Positions 1-8,335 of a stretch of 64,000 bases of DNA are shown one piece after another. The position numbers and the translations under genes are program-made. The stretch is from an uncultured Acidobacteriota bacterium (GTDB lineage: Bacteria > Acidobacteriota > Terriglobia > Bryobacterales > Bryobacteraceae). Location of the stretch: the NCBI GenBank assembly GCA_902826685.1, contig CADEFT010000022.1, forward strand, positions 62,001 to 126,000. Reading direction: 5' to 3'. A model generated the notes under the pieces. That model ran no database searches, had not been told where the DNA came from, and saw only the letters and a program-made list of their open reading frames with translations. Numbering within the stretch: position 1 is the first letter of the stretch; every line of letters starts with the position of its first letter.

Positions 1-2
1 GC

Positions 3-794
3 ACCGGCTGGATCGGCGGATCGAAGTCCGTGCTGGCCGACGGCTTCGAGGCAGCGGGCGACGTGGTGGCTTCGGGCGTGGTGCTGTTCGGACTCGCCGT
101 GGCGAGCCGCCCGCCCGATAAGAATCATCCCTACGGGCACGGGCGGCTGGAAACGCTGAGCGGGTTCCTGGTGGGCCTGTTGCTTGCCGTTTCAGGGGCC
201 GTAATCGCGTTGACCTCGATGATCGGAGTGGGGGAACGGCATCCACCGCCGGCTTCCTACAGCGCCCTGCCGCTGATTCTGTCGGTCGTGGTGAAAAGCG
301 GGCTGACGGTGTGGAAGTTCCACCACGCGGGGCTCACCCGCAGCGACGGTCTGCGCGCCGACGCCTGGAACGACTCGGTGGATATCCTGTCGGGTCTCAT
401 CGCGCTGGCCGCGCTCGGCCTGACCCTCTACGATCCCGGCCGTTTCCTTGCCGCCGACCATTACGGCGGCCTCGGCGTCGGCCTGATCGTCGTCTATCTG
501 GGCGCGCGCGTCATGCGCGAGACCGGGCTATCCCTGATCGACACGATGCCGGGCGACGCCGCCATCGACGAGATCCGCCGCGTCGCCGCCGCCGTTCCCG
601 GCGCTTACCGCGTGGAGAAATGCTACGCGCGCAAGACCGGGTTCCAATACCACGTCGATCTGCATCTGGAGGTGGATGCCGCGCTCACGGTCCGAGAATC
701 CCATAACATTGCCGGTGAGGTCCGCCGCCGTGTGAAAAAAGATCTGGATTGGGTTGCCGATGTTCTGGTCCACATAGAACCTTCCCGCGATTGA
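3..794 (+). CDS. Cation diffusion facilitator family transporter (5' end outside window)
   Basis: An inner-membrane efflux pump for divalent metals (CDF family, proton antiport). The reading frame is open from the first bases, and residues upstream of the first possible GTG (position 30) still match the family, so the gene begins before the window. About 263 residues are visible. The family block HPYGHGRLETL follows TM2 and a soluble dimerisation domain fills the last ~80 residues. The usual metal-site histidines are replaced: TM2 reads ADGFEAAGD (E-x3-D) and TM5 reads ADAWNDSVD (N-x3-D). The metal may therefore not be zinc, and which metal it is cannot be read from sequence. Confidence 0.9.
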   Translation, partial: TGWIGGSKSVLADGFEAAGDVVASGVVLFGLAVASRPPDKNHPYGHGRLETLSGFLVGLLLAVSGAVIALTSMIGVGERHPPPASYSALPLILSVVVKSGLTVWKFHHAGLTRSDGLRADAWNDSVDILSGLIALAALGLTLYDPGRFLAADHYGGLGVGLIVVYLGARVMRETGLSLIDTMPGDAAIDEIRRVAAAVPGAYRVEKCYARKTGFQYHVDLHLEVDAALTVRESHNIAGEVRRRVKKDLDWVADVLVHIEPSRD

Positions 795-800
795 TGCGTT

Positions 801-1406
801 ATGATGGCTCCAAGCACTCTGATGCATACCCGCCGGTTTTCGCTGTTGATCCTGGGTATCTGGGTCGGCCTGTCGGCTGCGATGGTATTCGTAGCCATTC
901 AAAATTTTCAAGGTGTAGATCGCCTGATGGAAGCTCCCGCCGCTCCGGCGGCGAAGCTGATGAGTCCGCTTGGACACGACAATGCGCGGTTCCTGCTGCG
1001 CTACCAGGCCTCGGAAATGAACCGCCACTATTTCGACGTCTATGGAACGTTGCAGATTGGCATGGCGGTGCTGTTAACCGTCTCGCTCCTGTTTGCCACC
1101 AATGGCAACAGACCCGTCCTAGCGTTGTGCGGACTTGCTTTGTTTGTCGTCGTCTTTCAGAAATTCTGGCTTACTCCCGAGATCACTTACCTCGGCCGCC
1201 TGATCGACTTTGTACCGCAAATGGCGCCCTCGGCGGAACGGGCGAGGTTCTGGAGTTTCCACTCCGTCTACTCGACCATGGAGATCGTAAAGTTTCTGTT
1301 GATGGCGATTATCGGAGCGAAGATGCTGATCCGCACCGAGCGCCGCGCCAGCCGCAGGAGAGGCAAGCTCGAGACCGAGGAAGCGCTCGCGTCGGCCGCC
1401 GATTAG
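801..1406 (+). CDS. Small integral membrane protein, function unknown
   Basis: A 201-residue protein with about four hydrophobic segments (near residues 12-32, 83-101, 106-123 and 158-176) and a basic, charged C-terminus. The layout is reminiscent of DUF4149-type membrane proteins (conserved Phe/Pro/Asn around a first periplasmic loop), but I cannot confirm this. It starts 6 bases after the CDF transporter and may be co-transcribed with it. ATG ATG begins the frame, so either codon could be used. No catalytic motif is visible. Confidence 0.7.
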   Translation: MMAPSTLMHTRRFSLLILGIWVGLSAAMVFVAIQNFQGVDRLMEAPAAPAAKLMSPLGHDNARFLLRYQASEMNRHYFDVYGTLQIGMAVLLTVSLLFATNGNRPVLALCGLALFVVVFQKFWLTPEITYLGRLIDFVPQMAPSAERARFWSFHSVYSTMEIVKFLLMAIIGAKMLIRTERRASRRRGKLETEEALASAAD

Positions 1407-1433
1407 AGGCGTGCAGGCGAGTGATTCGAATAG

Positions 1434-1439
1434 TATAAT
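1434..1439 (+). promoter_or_regulatory. Perfect -10 box just upstream of a start codon
   Basis: TATAAT lies 8 bases before the ATG at 1448. No Shine-Dalgarno-like stretch separates them and no good -35 hexamer is seen. A transcript starting at the usual distance would begin at or next to the ATG, so the mRNA would be leaderless. Confidence 0.35.
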
Positions 1440-1447
1440 CGGCGCCA

Positions 1448-1822
1448 ATGCCGATCATCAGAACCAGCCAGATGTTTGAGCTGGGCGCCTCGTCCAAAGA
1501 GCGCCTGATTCAGGAACAAGTAGCGAGAATCGATCAATCCCTGCCGGACGTCACCGCCACTATGGCGCCCGGTGAAGTCGAACAGTCCGTCCACCTCGCC
1601 ATCCAAAAGGGCGAGCAGTACGGATTGAAGGAATGGACCGGGATTTGTCGCTATTTAGATGTGATGTATATTCTCGGATTCGACTTCGACGAGGACTCCC
1701 GATACGAATGGGCCCGGGAAAAACTCGAGGATCAGGATCTTTCCGAACACGAAAAGATGGACCAGGTCACCGAATTGGCCTTGAAAGAGTCGGAAGCGGC
1801 GCATCCCGAGCCGGCGGAGTAA
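1448..1822 (+). CDS. Small acidic protein of the kind found beside secreted effectors
   Basis: A 124-residue soluble, acidic, mostly helical protein without signal peptide. Its pattern is YG at about 57, then a helix with Y-x-D-x-M, then LGFDFDED, a W-A-R-E-K-L helix and a terminal KMDQV segment. It resembles small proteins I recall from type VI secretion and other contractile-injection effector loci, where they precede the effector; this is memory, not a search. It lies 4 bases before the 775-residue gene, so the two are probably co-expressed. A role as adaptor or chaperone for that protein is inference. Confidence 0.6.
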   Translation: MPIIRTSQMFELGASSKERLIQEQVARIDQSLPDVTATMAPGEVEQSVHLAIQKGEQYGLKEWTGICRYLDVMYILGFDFDEDSRYEWAREKLEDQDLSEHEKMDQVTELALKESEAAHPEPAE

Positions 1823-1826
1823 ACGG

Positions 1827-4154
1827 ATGCCCTGCGATAACACCCTAGAACCGGCCGTCGGCTGCCGGGGGCCGGGCACCCCCACCGCCTGCGACTTCTG
1901 CCGTAACAAGCAGCTCCAGAAAGAGAAAAAGGAGCAGAAGAAGCCGGTACCGCCGCCGCGCAAGGATCCTCAGCCGCGCCAGCAACTAATCGGGCAATCC
2001 AGGCCGCCGCTGCCGCCAAGCGTCGCCAAGCAGATGGTGGCGGAAACCGGCGGCACGGCGACCGCCATTCTGATCGCGCAGCCGCAGCAGATGCGTTGCC
2101 CGAAGCTACCGCCGCTGCCGCCTCCGCCGAAGCCGCTGGTGGACCCCTCGGCGCCGCCGGTCAAGCCTCAGCCGCTTCCGCGGCAGATGATGGAACTTCC
2201 TCCTCCGCCGAAGCCCAAGCTGGTAACGCTGGAGGTACAGGGCGCCTGCGGAGGTCCGGGGACATGGTGGCAGGTGGTCAGCGCGGACCGCGTGGTCAAG
2301 GTGAAAGCCGTCACCGCGCCCGACATCAAGTGGGCCTGGAACCAGTTGAGCTGGGGCACGAATCTTCACGAGGTGGCGCTGACGGCGGCGTCGCCAAACG
2401 TGGTGCGCTGCAGCCTCGATGGGGCCGAGCAGTCGGTGATGATCGCCGTCTACGACCTCACCGGACTCGCCGTTTCACATGGCGTGAATACCGGCAATTC
2501 CTGGAAGCTCTATGAATCGAATGCCGAAGTCACGGTTACGGCCACCACCAATCCTGCCCAGGACGCCTGCTGGAGCAAGCTCCAATGGAAGGCCGAGAAT
2601 GGCGATTTGAAGCCGGGCGGAGCGGCCAACTTGCGCAAGGTAAGCCTCATGCCGGCCCGCGAGATGAAGGTGAACGTCACGCTCGGCTGCAGCCCGGAAC
2701 TGGGACAGAAGAAGCTTTCGACGACGCTGCGCATCTGCCGCTGGCCGCTGCTTGAGGTAACCAAGATCTTTTTCAGCGACGCGCGCACCATCGCCAACGA
2801 CGGCGTCACCGAGATCGGCAAGCTGTTCGACCGCCGCTGGGAAAGCGGCCGTCCCGATCCGGCGCCGAAAAAAGTCACCTCCACCATGCAGTCGCCGCTA
2901 CGCTATCCCATGAGTTCCGGGGTAACGCTCGAGGCCGAATTGAAAGTAGCCCGTAAGCCCACCGAAGCCGAGCAGGTGTGGGTCTATGCCAAGACCACCG
3001 TCAAGGGCTTCAAGCTCGAGTGGCAGGCGCAGGTCACCGTCGGCCCGTTGGGGGCGCCGGTCACTTTTCCGGCTACGCTCAGCACCGGTGTCCTGCCCGA
3101 TGAAGTCGGGAAGTTCGACGCCATGCAAATCCAATGGTTCATGTCCAATTCGGAAGGCACCGGCTGGGAGGCGATCGGCACCACCAAGCACCTGCTTTAC
3201 GTCACTCTGGCCGACCGGATTGCCAATACCGACCCCTACTGGACGCTGCTCGACATCTCGTGCAAAGCGGCGGCCGGCACCAAGACCGCCGATGAACTGG
3301 TCCCCAAGGCATTCGAGCCGTTCGCCACCCATGTCGGCGACGGCAAAGGCTTCCAGCGGATGGGCGACGAAGTGGAGCTTTCCTACTACATCAAGGGCGT
3401 GGATACCGATGCCGACGATTGGAATCTGCCGAACTCGCCCTATCACACCAAGGGGATCCTGAGCCGCCCCGACGGTACGGGCCGCTGCGGCGGCTGGGCC
3501 GATCTGTTGAAGCACATGTACAAGCTGCACGGCATCAATTCCGCCCGCGATTTCGTCATCATCCGCCCCCGGTACTGGAACGCTACCAAGGCTGCCTGGG
3601 AGCCGAACTACAACAATCGCTTCCTGGTGAAGAACTGCTCCTTCGGAGCGGCTTCGCTCAAAGGCTTCCTGCCCTATACCCACGTGGGGAAAACCGAATG
3701 CGTGAAGAAGACCGGTGCGCCGGGGCAGGGCAAGACGAATCCACAATTCGATTTCGGCGACCACGTCTATGTGGAGTACGGCGGAAAGTTTTACGATCCT
3801 TCTTATGGCATCGGCCCCGTCGACAACCAGTTCGACTATGAAGAGAAGGCCATCGATGGGTTAGGCGCCTATGGATCGCAGGTGCCGTTCGACCAGACGG
3901 GAACGCCCCAGCACGTTCCCAACCGGTGCAGCCCGGGCTATGTGATGCGCGGCGTTTCGACGACTACCAGCTTCGCTAAACTGGCGGCGGACTTTCAGAC
4001 CACCGAAGCCGCGCTATTGAACCATCCGGTGAACGGGTTCCTGAAGACCAAGCGCGGCGGCGATGTGACGAAGGTTCAAGCCGGCGACGTCGTGTTCATT
4101 CCACGCATCTGGGCGAGGAAAGCAAGAGCGTGTATGCTCTACGGCTACTACTGA
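1827..4154 (+). CDS. Large multidomain protein with transglutaminase-like triad and LysM-like tail
   Basis: A 775-residue protein without a signal peptide. Residues 1-26 hold five cysteines (CDNTLEP...CDFC), followed by a Lys/Pro-rich linker to about residue 135, beta-rich segments, then a transglutaminase/papain-like core. In that core the nucleophile motif RCGGWADLL has Cys554, GDHVYVEYG has His646 and KFYDPSYG has Asp657, the order and local sequences expected of a transglutaminase-like triad. Residues ~715-765 resemble LysM (ending in KVQAGDVVFIP), which would bind peptidoglycan. With no Sec signal but a wall-binding-like tail and the small neighbour at 1448, a secreted peptidase or amidase effector is a reasonable inference; the substrate is unknown. 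Confidence 0.65.
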   Translation: MPCDNTLEPAVGCRGPGTPTACDFCRNKQLQKEKKEQKKPVPPPRKDPQPRQQLIGQSRPPLPPSVAKQMVAETGGTATAILIAQPQQMRCPKLPPLPPPPKPLVDPSAPPVKPQPLPRQMMELPPPPKPKLVTLEVQGACGGPGTWWQVVSADRVVKVKAVTAPDIKWAWNQLSWGTNLHEVALTAASPNVVRCSLDGAEQSVMIAVYDLTGLAVSHGVNTGNSWKLYESNAEVTVTATTNPAQDACWSKLQWKAENGDLKPGGAANLRKVSLMPAREMKVNVTLGCSPELGQKKLSTTLRICRWPLLEVTKIFFSDARTIANDGVTEIGKLFDRRWESGRPDPAPKKVTSTMQSPLRYPMSSGVTLEAELKVARKPTEAEQVWVYAKTTVKGFKLEWQAQVTVGPLGAPVTFPATLSTGVLPDEVGKFDAMQIQWFMSNSEGTGWEAIGTTKHLLYVTLADRIANTDPYWTLLDISCKAAAGTKTADELVPKAFEPFATHVGDGKGFQRMGDEVELSYYIKGVDTDADDWNLPNSPYHTKGILSRPDGTGRCGGWADLLKHMYKLHGINSARDFVIIRPRYWNATKAAWEPNYNNRFLVKNCSFGAASLKGFLPYTHVGKTECVKKTGAPGQGKTNPQFDFGDHVYVEYGGKFYDPSYGIGPVDNQFDYEEKAIDGLGAYGSQVPFDQTGTPQHVPNRCSPGYVMRGVSTTTSFAKLAADFQTTEAALLNHPVNGFLKTKRGGDVTKVQAGDVVFIPRIWARKARACMLYGYY

Positions 4155-4155
4155 T

Positions 4156-5115
4156 ATGTCGCGACTATTGGCTCCTGCTCTTGCGCTCGTATTTTTGAGT
4201 GACTGCTCCAGTCAGGTTCGGGGAATCCAAATGAATGGCAAATTGACGGAATATCGGGCGGCGGCGCCAGCCTCGCTCCGGTCGGTGCGGCTGGTGGATT
4301 CAAACGGCGCGCAACTGGTGTTGATGGATGTGCCGGGGGAAGCGGCGCCCGGATTTCTGCTCGCGCCCGCGGGCGCCTCGGGCCCGTGGCGGGCCTTGGA
4401 GAACGTATCGCCCCGCGCGAAATCCGGATGGGACGCCGCGCCTTCGGGCGGCGGTGCCCTGCGGTTCGTCTTTTCGAATCCGGAAAGCGCCACCAAATGG
4501 CTATCGCTGGTGCAGTCCGCCGATGGCGATTCGAAGATGGTGACCGGCGACTACGATCGTGGCTTTTTCGGCGCGCCGCGATTCGTACGCAGGGAAGAGG
4601 CCACGGCAATCACCTCCGTTGCCGCCGTGGACGGGCAGGCCAGGCTGGTGTCGTTCGCTCCGGCGGCCAATGGGGAATTCGGAGCCTACCGGCTGCTGCC
4701 TGTGCTGAACGAAGGCGGCCTCGGCGATGGATTGCTGATCCGCACGCGCGACGGATACCTCGCTCTGGCGCGCATCCTGACGGGCTCTGGCGCGCGCAAC
4801 CCGGGCCTGCTTTACTGCGCCGAATGGAACGCCGCGTTCGAAGTGATGCGCGCCGCCCGGTTGTGCCTGGGCAATCAATCCATCTTCGAGTTCGATGCCG
4901 ATGCCGCGGGGGGCCGTCTGGTGATTTTCGCCGCCACGGCCGCGGGCTACGTCATTGCCAGCGGATCGCCCGGCGCGCTCCAGATCGAAGAGCATGAGTC
5001 GGAAGCCGTTACTTCGCCCAGCGTTTTGCTGCAAGGAACCGAGGCGCACCTGGCGGCGATTCGCGCTGGGAAGGTCGTCACCGGTTCGGTGGCCGTGAAG
5101 GAGTCAGGCAAATAG
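4156..5115 (+). CDS. Exported or lipoprotein-like protein, function unknown
   Basis: A 319-residue protein starting 1 base after the stop of the 775-residue gene, hence probably in the same transcript. The N-terminus MSRLLAPALALVFLSDC is a signal sequence ending in a cysteine; Asp at -1 makes it a poor lipobox, so lipidation is uncertain. The rest is beta-rich with repeated short Gly-rich strands and no catalytic motif, possibly a propeller. A periplasmic protein directly after a putative effector would fit an immunity protein, but nothing in its own sequence proves this. Its last 12 bases overlap the convergent DUF1501 gene. Confidence 0.6.
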   Translation: MSRLLAPALALVFLSDCSSQVRGIQMNGKLTEYRAAAPASLRSVRLVDSNGAQLVLMDVPGEAAPGFLLAPAGASGPWRALENVSPRAKSGWDAAPSGGGALRFVFSNPESATKWLSLVQSADGDSKMVTGDYDRGFFGAPRFVRREEATAITSVAAVDGQARLVSFAPAANGEFGAYRLLPVLNEGGLGDGLLIRTRDGYLALARILTGSGARNPGLLYCAEWNAAFEVMRAARLCLGNQSIFEFDADAAGGRLVIFAATAAGYVIASGSPGALQIEEHESEAVTSPSVLLQGTEAHLAAIRAGKVVTGSVAVKESGK

Positions 5116-6483
5116 CTCGCCCACTTCCTTGTTGACGATGACGCTGGTAGCCGAGAGAGGCTCCACGTAGTAAAACGTCCGGCCGCTCGGTGTATTGCTC
5201 ACCGTCTTGGTCCAATCGATGCCGAGCGCGGAATAGACGGTGGTGGCGATGTCTTCCATGTAGATGGGCCGCTTGCCCGCCCACTGAGGGTCGACGATTT
5301 TCTCACCCATTTCGTCCGTCTTGCCGAGAATACGGCCGCCCTTGATGCCGCCGCCGGCGGCCAGAACCGTGTAGCAATTCGGGTAATGATCGCGGCCCTG
5401 CATGAGGTTCACAGGGCCCGGCGTGCGCCCGAACTCGCCCATGCAGAACACCACCGTCTCATCGAGCAGCGACTTGCCGCTGGCGCGCCTGGTTCCATGC
5501 AGGTCGTTGAGCAGCGCCGCCAGCGCGCTATCGAGTTCGCGCGAATGATCGTAGTGGTTCTTGGCTTCATAGATCGCTTTGTGGTGATCCCAGCCGTTCT
5601 GCTGCAGGAAGATGAAATTGGTTCCGGCGTCGGCTTCGATGAGGTTGCGGGCCAGGATGCAGGCGTCGCCGGTGCCGGTGGCTCCGTAACGCTTACGGTC
5701 CTCTTCGCTCATTTTGAAAACCGTGGCCGCGCGCGGGTCCGCCATCAGCTTGGTGGCGCCCTCGTAGTGGTCGTTGTAATCGTGGAACGCTTTGGCTTGC
5801 AGCGTGGTGTCGGTCCGCAGCCGGTCGTCGAACTGCTTCAGCATCTCCCAGCGGCGCAGCAGTTCCTTCTTGCCTTCGGGATCGGGCGAAAAGGCGGAAA
5901 GATCGGTAGTGGTGTTCAGGTGAAACGGCGAATAGGCCGCCGGCAGAAAGCCGGAGCCGAGCAGGCCGGCCTGGCTGCCCACCACGTTGATGGCGACATA
6001 GGGCGGAAAGCTGTCGGATTCCCGCCGCCGGGAAGCCATCTCCGCCGCCACCACGGCACCCATCGGCGGCAGTTCTTTCTTCAGCGCCAGGTTCAGCGGA
6101 TGCGCCGCCTGGATGTAATACTGCGCGCGCCCGTGCACGGCGTCCCAGGCGGCGGCCGACCGGATCAGCGCGTACTTATCCATCATCCGGCCGAGCTTCG
6201 GATAGAGCGCGACGGGCCATTTCACACCGGGCTGGATCTCACGGATTTCGAAATCCTGCGGGGTCCACTTGTGTTCCTTCAGATCCCAGGCGTCGACATG
6301 GCTCTGGCCGCCGTCGAGCATCACGAAAATGGCGAACCGCGCCGAGCCCCGAGGCGAGACCTTCGAAGCCGCCTTCCCATTGACCGGCTGCACCAGCGGA
6401 AGGAACCAATTCCCGGTGGCGGCGGCCGCGCCCAGCCGGAACGTTTCCCGCCGGGTGAGCAGAGTCTCAAAGTAGTTGGCCAT
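5104..6483 (-). CDS. DUF1501 domain-containing protein (first copy)
   Basis: A 459-residue exported protein of the DUF1501 family, distant relatives of the alkaline phosphatase/sulfatase superfamily; no substrate is established. The N-terminus has a twin-arginine-like motif (TRRETFRLGAAAA), followed by the family block FVMLDGGQSHVDAWDLK, which holds putative metal ligands. Further blocks are GWDHHKAIYEAK and FCMGEFGRTPGP near residue 360. It is the last gene of the long minus-strand run and follows its PSD1-type partner (6496-8295) by 12 bases. Such pairs are common in Planctomycetes, Verrucomicrobia and Bryobacterales. It ends inside the convergent neighbour. Confidence 0.88.
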   Translation of the reverse strand: MANYFETLLTRRETFRLGAAAATGNWFLPLVQPVNGKAASKVSPRGSARFAIFVMLDGGQSHVDAWDLKEHKWTPQDFEIREIQPGVKWPVALYPKLGRMMDKYALIRSAAAWDAVHGRAQYYIQAAHPLNLALKKELPPMGAVVAAEMASRRRESDSFPPYVAINVVGSQAGLLGSGFLPAAYSPFHLNTTTDLSAFSPDPEGKKELLRRWEMLKQFDDRLRTDTTLQAKAFHDYNDHYEGATKLMADPRAATVFKMSEEDRKRYGATGTGDACILARNLIEADAGTNFIFLQQNGWDHHKAIYEAKNHYDHSRELDSALAALLNDLHGTRRASGKSLLDETVVFCMGEFGRTPGPVNLMQGRDHYPNCYTVLAAGGGIKGGRILGKTDEMGEKIVDPQWAGKRPIYMEDIATTVYSALGIDWTKTVSNTPSGRTFYYVEPLSATSVIVNKEVGELFA

Positions 6484-6495
6484 CGCGAATTCCCT

Positions 6496-8295
6496 TTAGT
6501 AGTTGAAAATGAACTCGACCTTGTTCACCAGCAGCCATTGCAGATCTTCGAAGCCCTTGGTGCGATCCGGTTTCACCAGGGTTTGAGCGATCGCAAGTTC
6601 CTTGTCGGAAGGAACGCGCACCAGGAAACGCAGAAAAAGCTTGCGGATCATCTCATCGTCGGAAAGCTGCTGCGCGAGCAGCCCGCCCAGATAGCTGTGA
6701 GGCGCGGCGCGGATTTTTTCCTTCACCACCGGGCTGTTCATCAACAGCACGGCCTGGGTGATGGCGCCTTCATTAGACCGCTGCGAATAATCGCGATTCG
6801 GCTGGCCAAAGCTTTCCAGGAAGAAGCTGATGTCCTTGTGGCGGCGGAAATCCTCCGGCGACCGCGCCTGCGAGGCGAACTTCACGAACATGCCGCGATT
6901 GGGCACCGGAATATCGGTGTACATGCCGGTGGCCTTCACCAGCGAATCGTACATCTCTTCCGAAGTGAGCCGCCGCACGAACTTGCGCGCGTAGTAGCTG
7001 GCGTAGGCTTCTTTCCACTCACCGGGAAACTTGCTCGAAAGCTGGTAGGCGCTCGATTTCGCGATCAGCTTGAACAGGCGCCGCAGCGAATAGCCATTCT
7101 CGCGGAAATCCTTGGCCAGCGCGTCGAGCAACTCGGGATGCGATGGCTGCAGCGTCCATCCTTCGGGCAGCTTGGCATTGGGATCCATGCGCGAAAGGTC
7201 GAAATCGTCCACCGGGTCGACGATACCCACGCCCATCAACTCGGCCCAGAACAGGTTGACCGTGGCGCGCGCGAATTGCGGATCGGCGGTGAGCATGCGC
7301 ACGAACTCCTGCCGCAAGGGCTGGCCCGGACGCGGCTTCTCGCCGCCAAGGAAGAACGCCGGTTCCATCATGGTCTTGCCGTTGCGCGGCACACGCACCA
7401 CGCTGCGCGCCTGCGCGTCGTAGCCTTCGCCCTTATCGTCGATGGAATATTCGTCGCGGGTGGTTTCGATTTCAGTTCGCCGCAGCACGCGCGTCTTGCC
7501 GAAAAACGCCGCTTGCCGCCATAGCTCTTCGCGCTTCCGCGAGGCGAGCCAGGGGTTGATCTTTTCGAGATGCCCGCGTCCATCGTGGCAGGAAACGCAC
7601 TGCAGATTCAGACCCAGGAAATGCTTTGCCGTCCAGATGGCGATCTCATCCGAGGTATCCTCGTGCACCGTGTCGGTGCAGGTGGCGCCAATGATCACCC
7701 AGCGCACCAGGTAACTGGCCGGGGCGATGTAGTAATTCGAAGCGGCGCGCGTGGTGAGAATCTCCTCCACAACTTCGTTATACGGCCGGTCCATATGGAG
7801 GAAGTCGTAGATGTATTGATAGAAGAGATTGCGCCCGTCGGTGCCCAGGCGATTCGAATTCACCTGCGCCAGGTCGCTAAACCAATACGCCCACTTCGAT
7901 TTATACGGCTCGCTTTCGACCAGTTGGTCGATCAGCTTGTCGCGTTTGCCGGGGTCGCTAGAGGCGAGAAACGCTTCGGTCTCTTCGGCCGTGGGCAGCC
8001 TACCGCCGATATCGATGTGAACGCGGCGGAAGAACTCGGCATCGCCCGCCAACGGCGCATGGGGAATGCCGTCCTTCGCCATCTTGCCGAAGATATGCTC
8101 ATCGATGAAGTTGAGCCGCGCGACCGGAGACGCTTTCACGCCGGTGGTACCGGCGATTTCCGCCGTCAGCCGCGAGGCTTCCTGGCGGCGGCCTTTGCTC
8201 GCTTCCGGATGATCTTTCGGGATACGTGGGGCAACTTGCGCCAGGGCGGCCCCGGCAACCAGAACGGCGCAAACCCAGGCGGCAAGGCGTTTCAT
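6496..8295 (-). CDS. DUF1549/DUF1553 protein with one CXXCH haem motif
   Basis: A 599-residue secreted protein with signal peptide MKRLAAWVCAVLVAGAALAQ. A DUF1549 region (about 60-260) carries the haem c motif CVSCHDGRGH; a DUF1553 region follows (about 330-590), with TVNLFWAELMGVGIVDPVDD and HPELLDALAKDF. It lacks the N-terminal cytochrome domain present in the longer paralogue at 9717-12344. DUF1553 proteins nearly always sit next to DUF1501 proteins, and the partner here starts 12 bases downstream. Their biochemical role is unknown; a periplasmic redox-linked hydrolase complex is a reasonable guess. Confidence 0.88.
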   Translation of the reverse strand: MKRLAAWVCAVLVAGAALAQVAPRIPKDHPEASKGRRQEASRLTAEIAGTTGVKASPVARLNFIDEHIFGKMAKDGIPHAPLAGDAEFFRRVHIDIGGRLPTAEETEAFLASSDPGKRDKLIDQLVESEPYKSKWAYWFSDLAQVNSNRLGTDGRNLFYQYIYDFLHMDRPYNEVVEEILTTRAASNYYIAPASYLVRWVIIGATCTDTVHEDTSDEIAIWTAKHFLGLNLQCVSCHDGRGHLEKINPWLASRKREELWRQAAFFGKTRVLRRTEIETTRDEYSIDDKGEGYDAQARSVVRVPRNGKTMMEPAFFLGGEKPRPGQPLRQEFVRMLTADPQFARATVNLFWAELMGVGIVDPVDDFDLSRMDPNAKLPEGWTLQPSHPELLDALAKDFRENGYSLRRLFKLIAKSSAYQLSSKFPGEWKEAYASYYARKFVRRLTSEEMYDSLVKATGMYTDIPVPNRGMFVKFASQARSPEDFRRHKDISFFLESFGQPNRDYSQRSNEGAITQAVLLMNSPVVKEKIRAAPHSYLGGLLAQQLSDDEMIRKLFLRFLVRVPSDKELAIAQTLVKPDRTKGFEDLQWLLVNKVEFIFNY

Positions 8296-8335
8296 CGGGT
8301 GGTGTCTTCCGAACCCGATTATATCGAACCGCTAC

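Noticed and set aside
5386-7524. Long open frame (about 710 codons) antisense to the DUF1501 and DUF1549/DUF1553 genes
   Set aside because: It is a mirror of third-position GC bias, full of Arg/Gly/His without any domain; the opposite strand has two full family matches. Similar antisense frames at 10641-12320, 15010-16197, 28337-30025 and 61639-63633 were dropped for the same reason.
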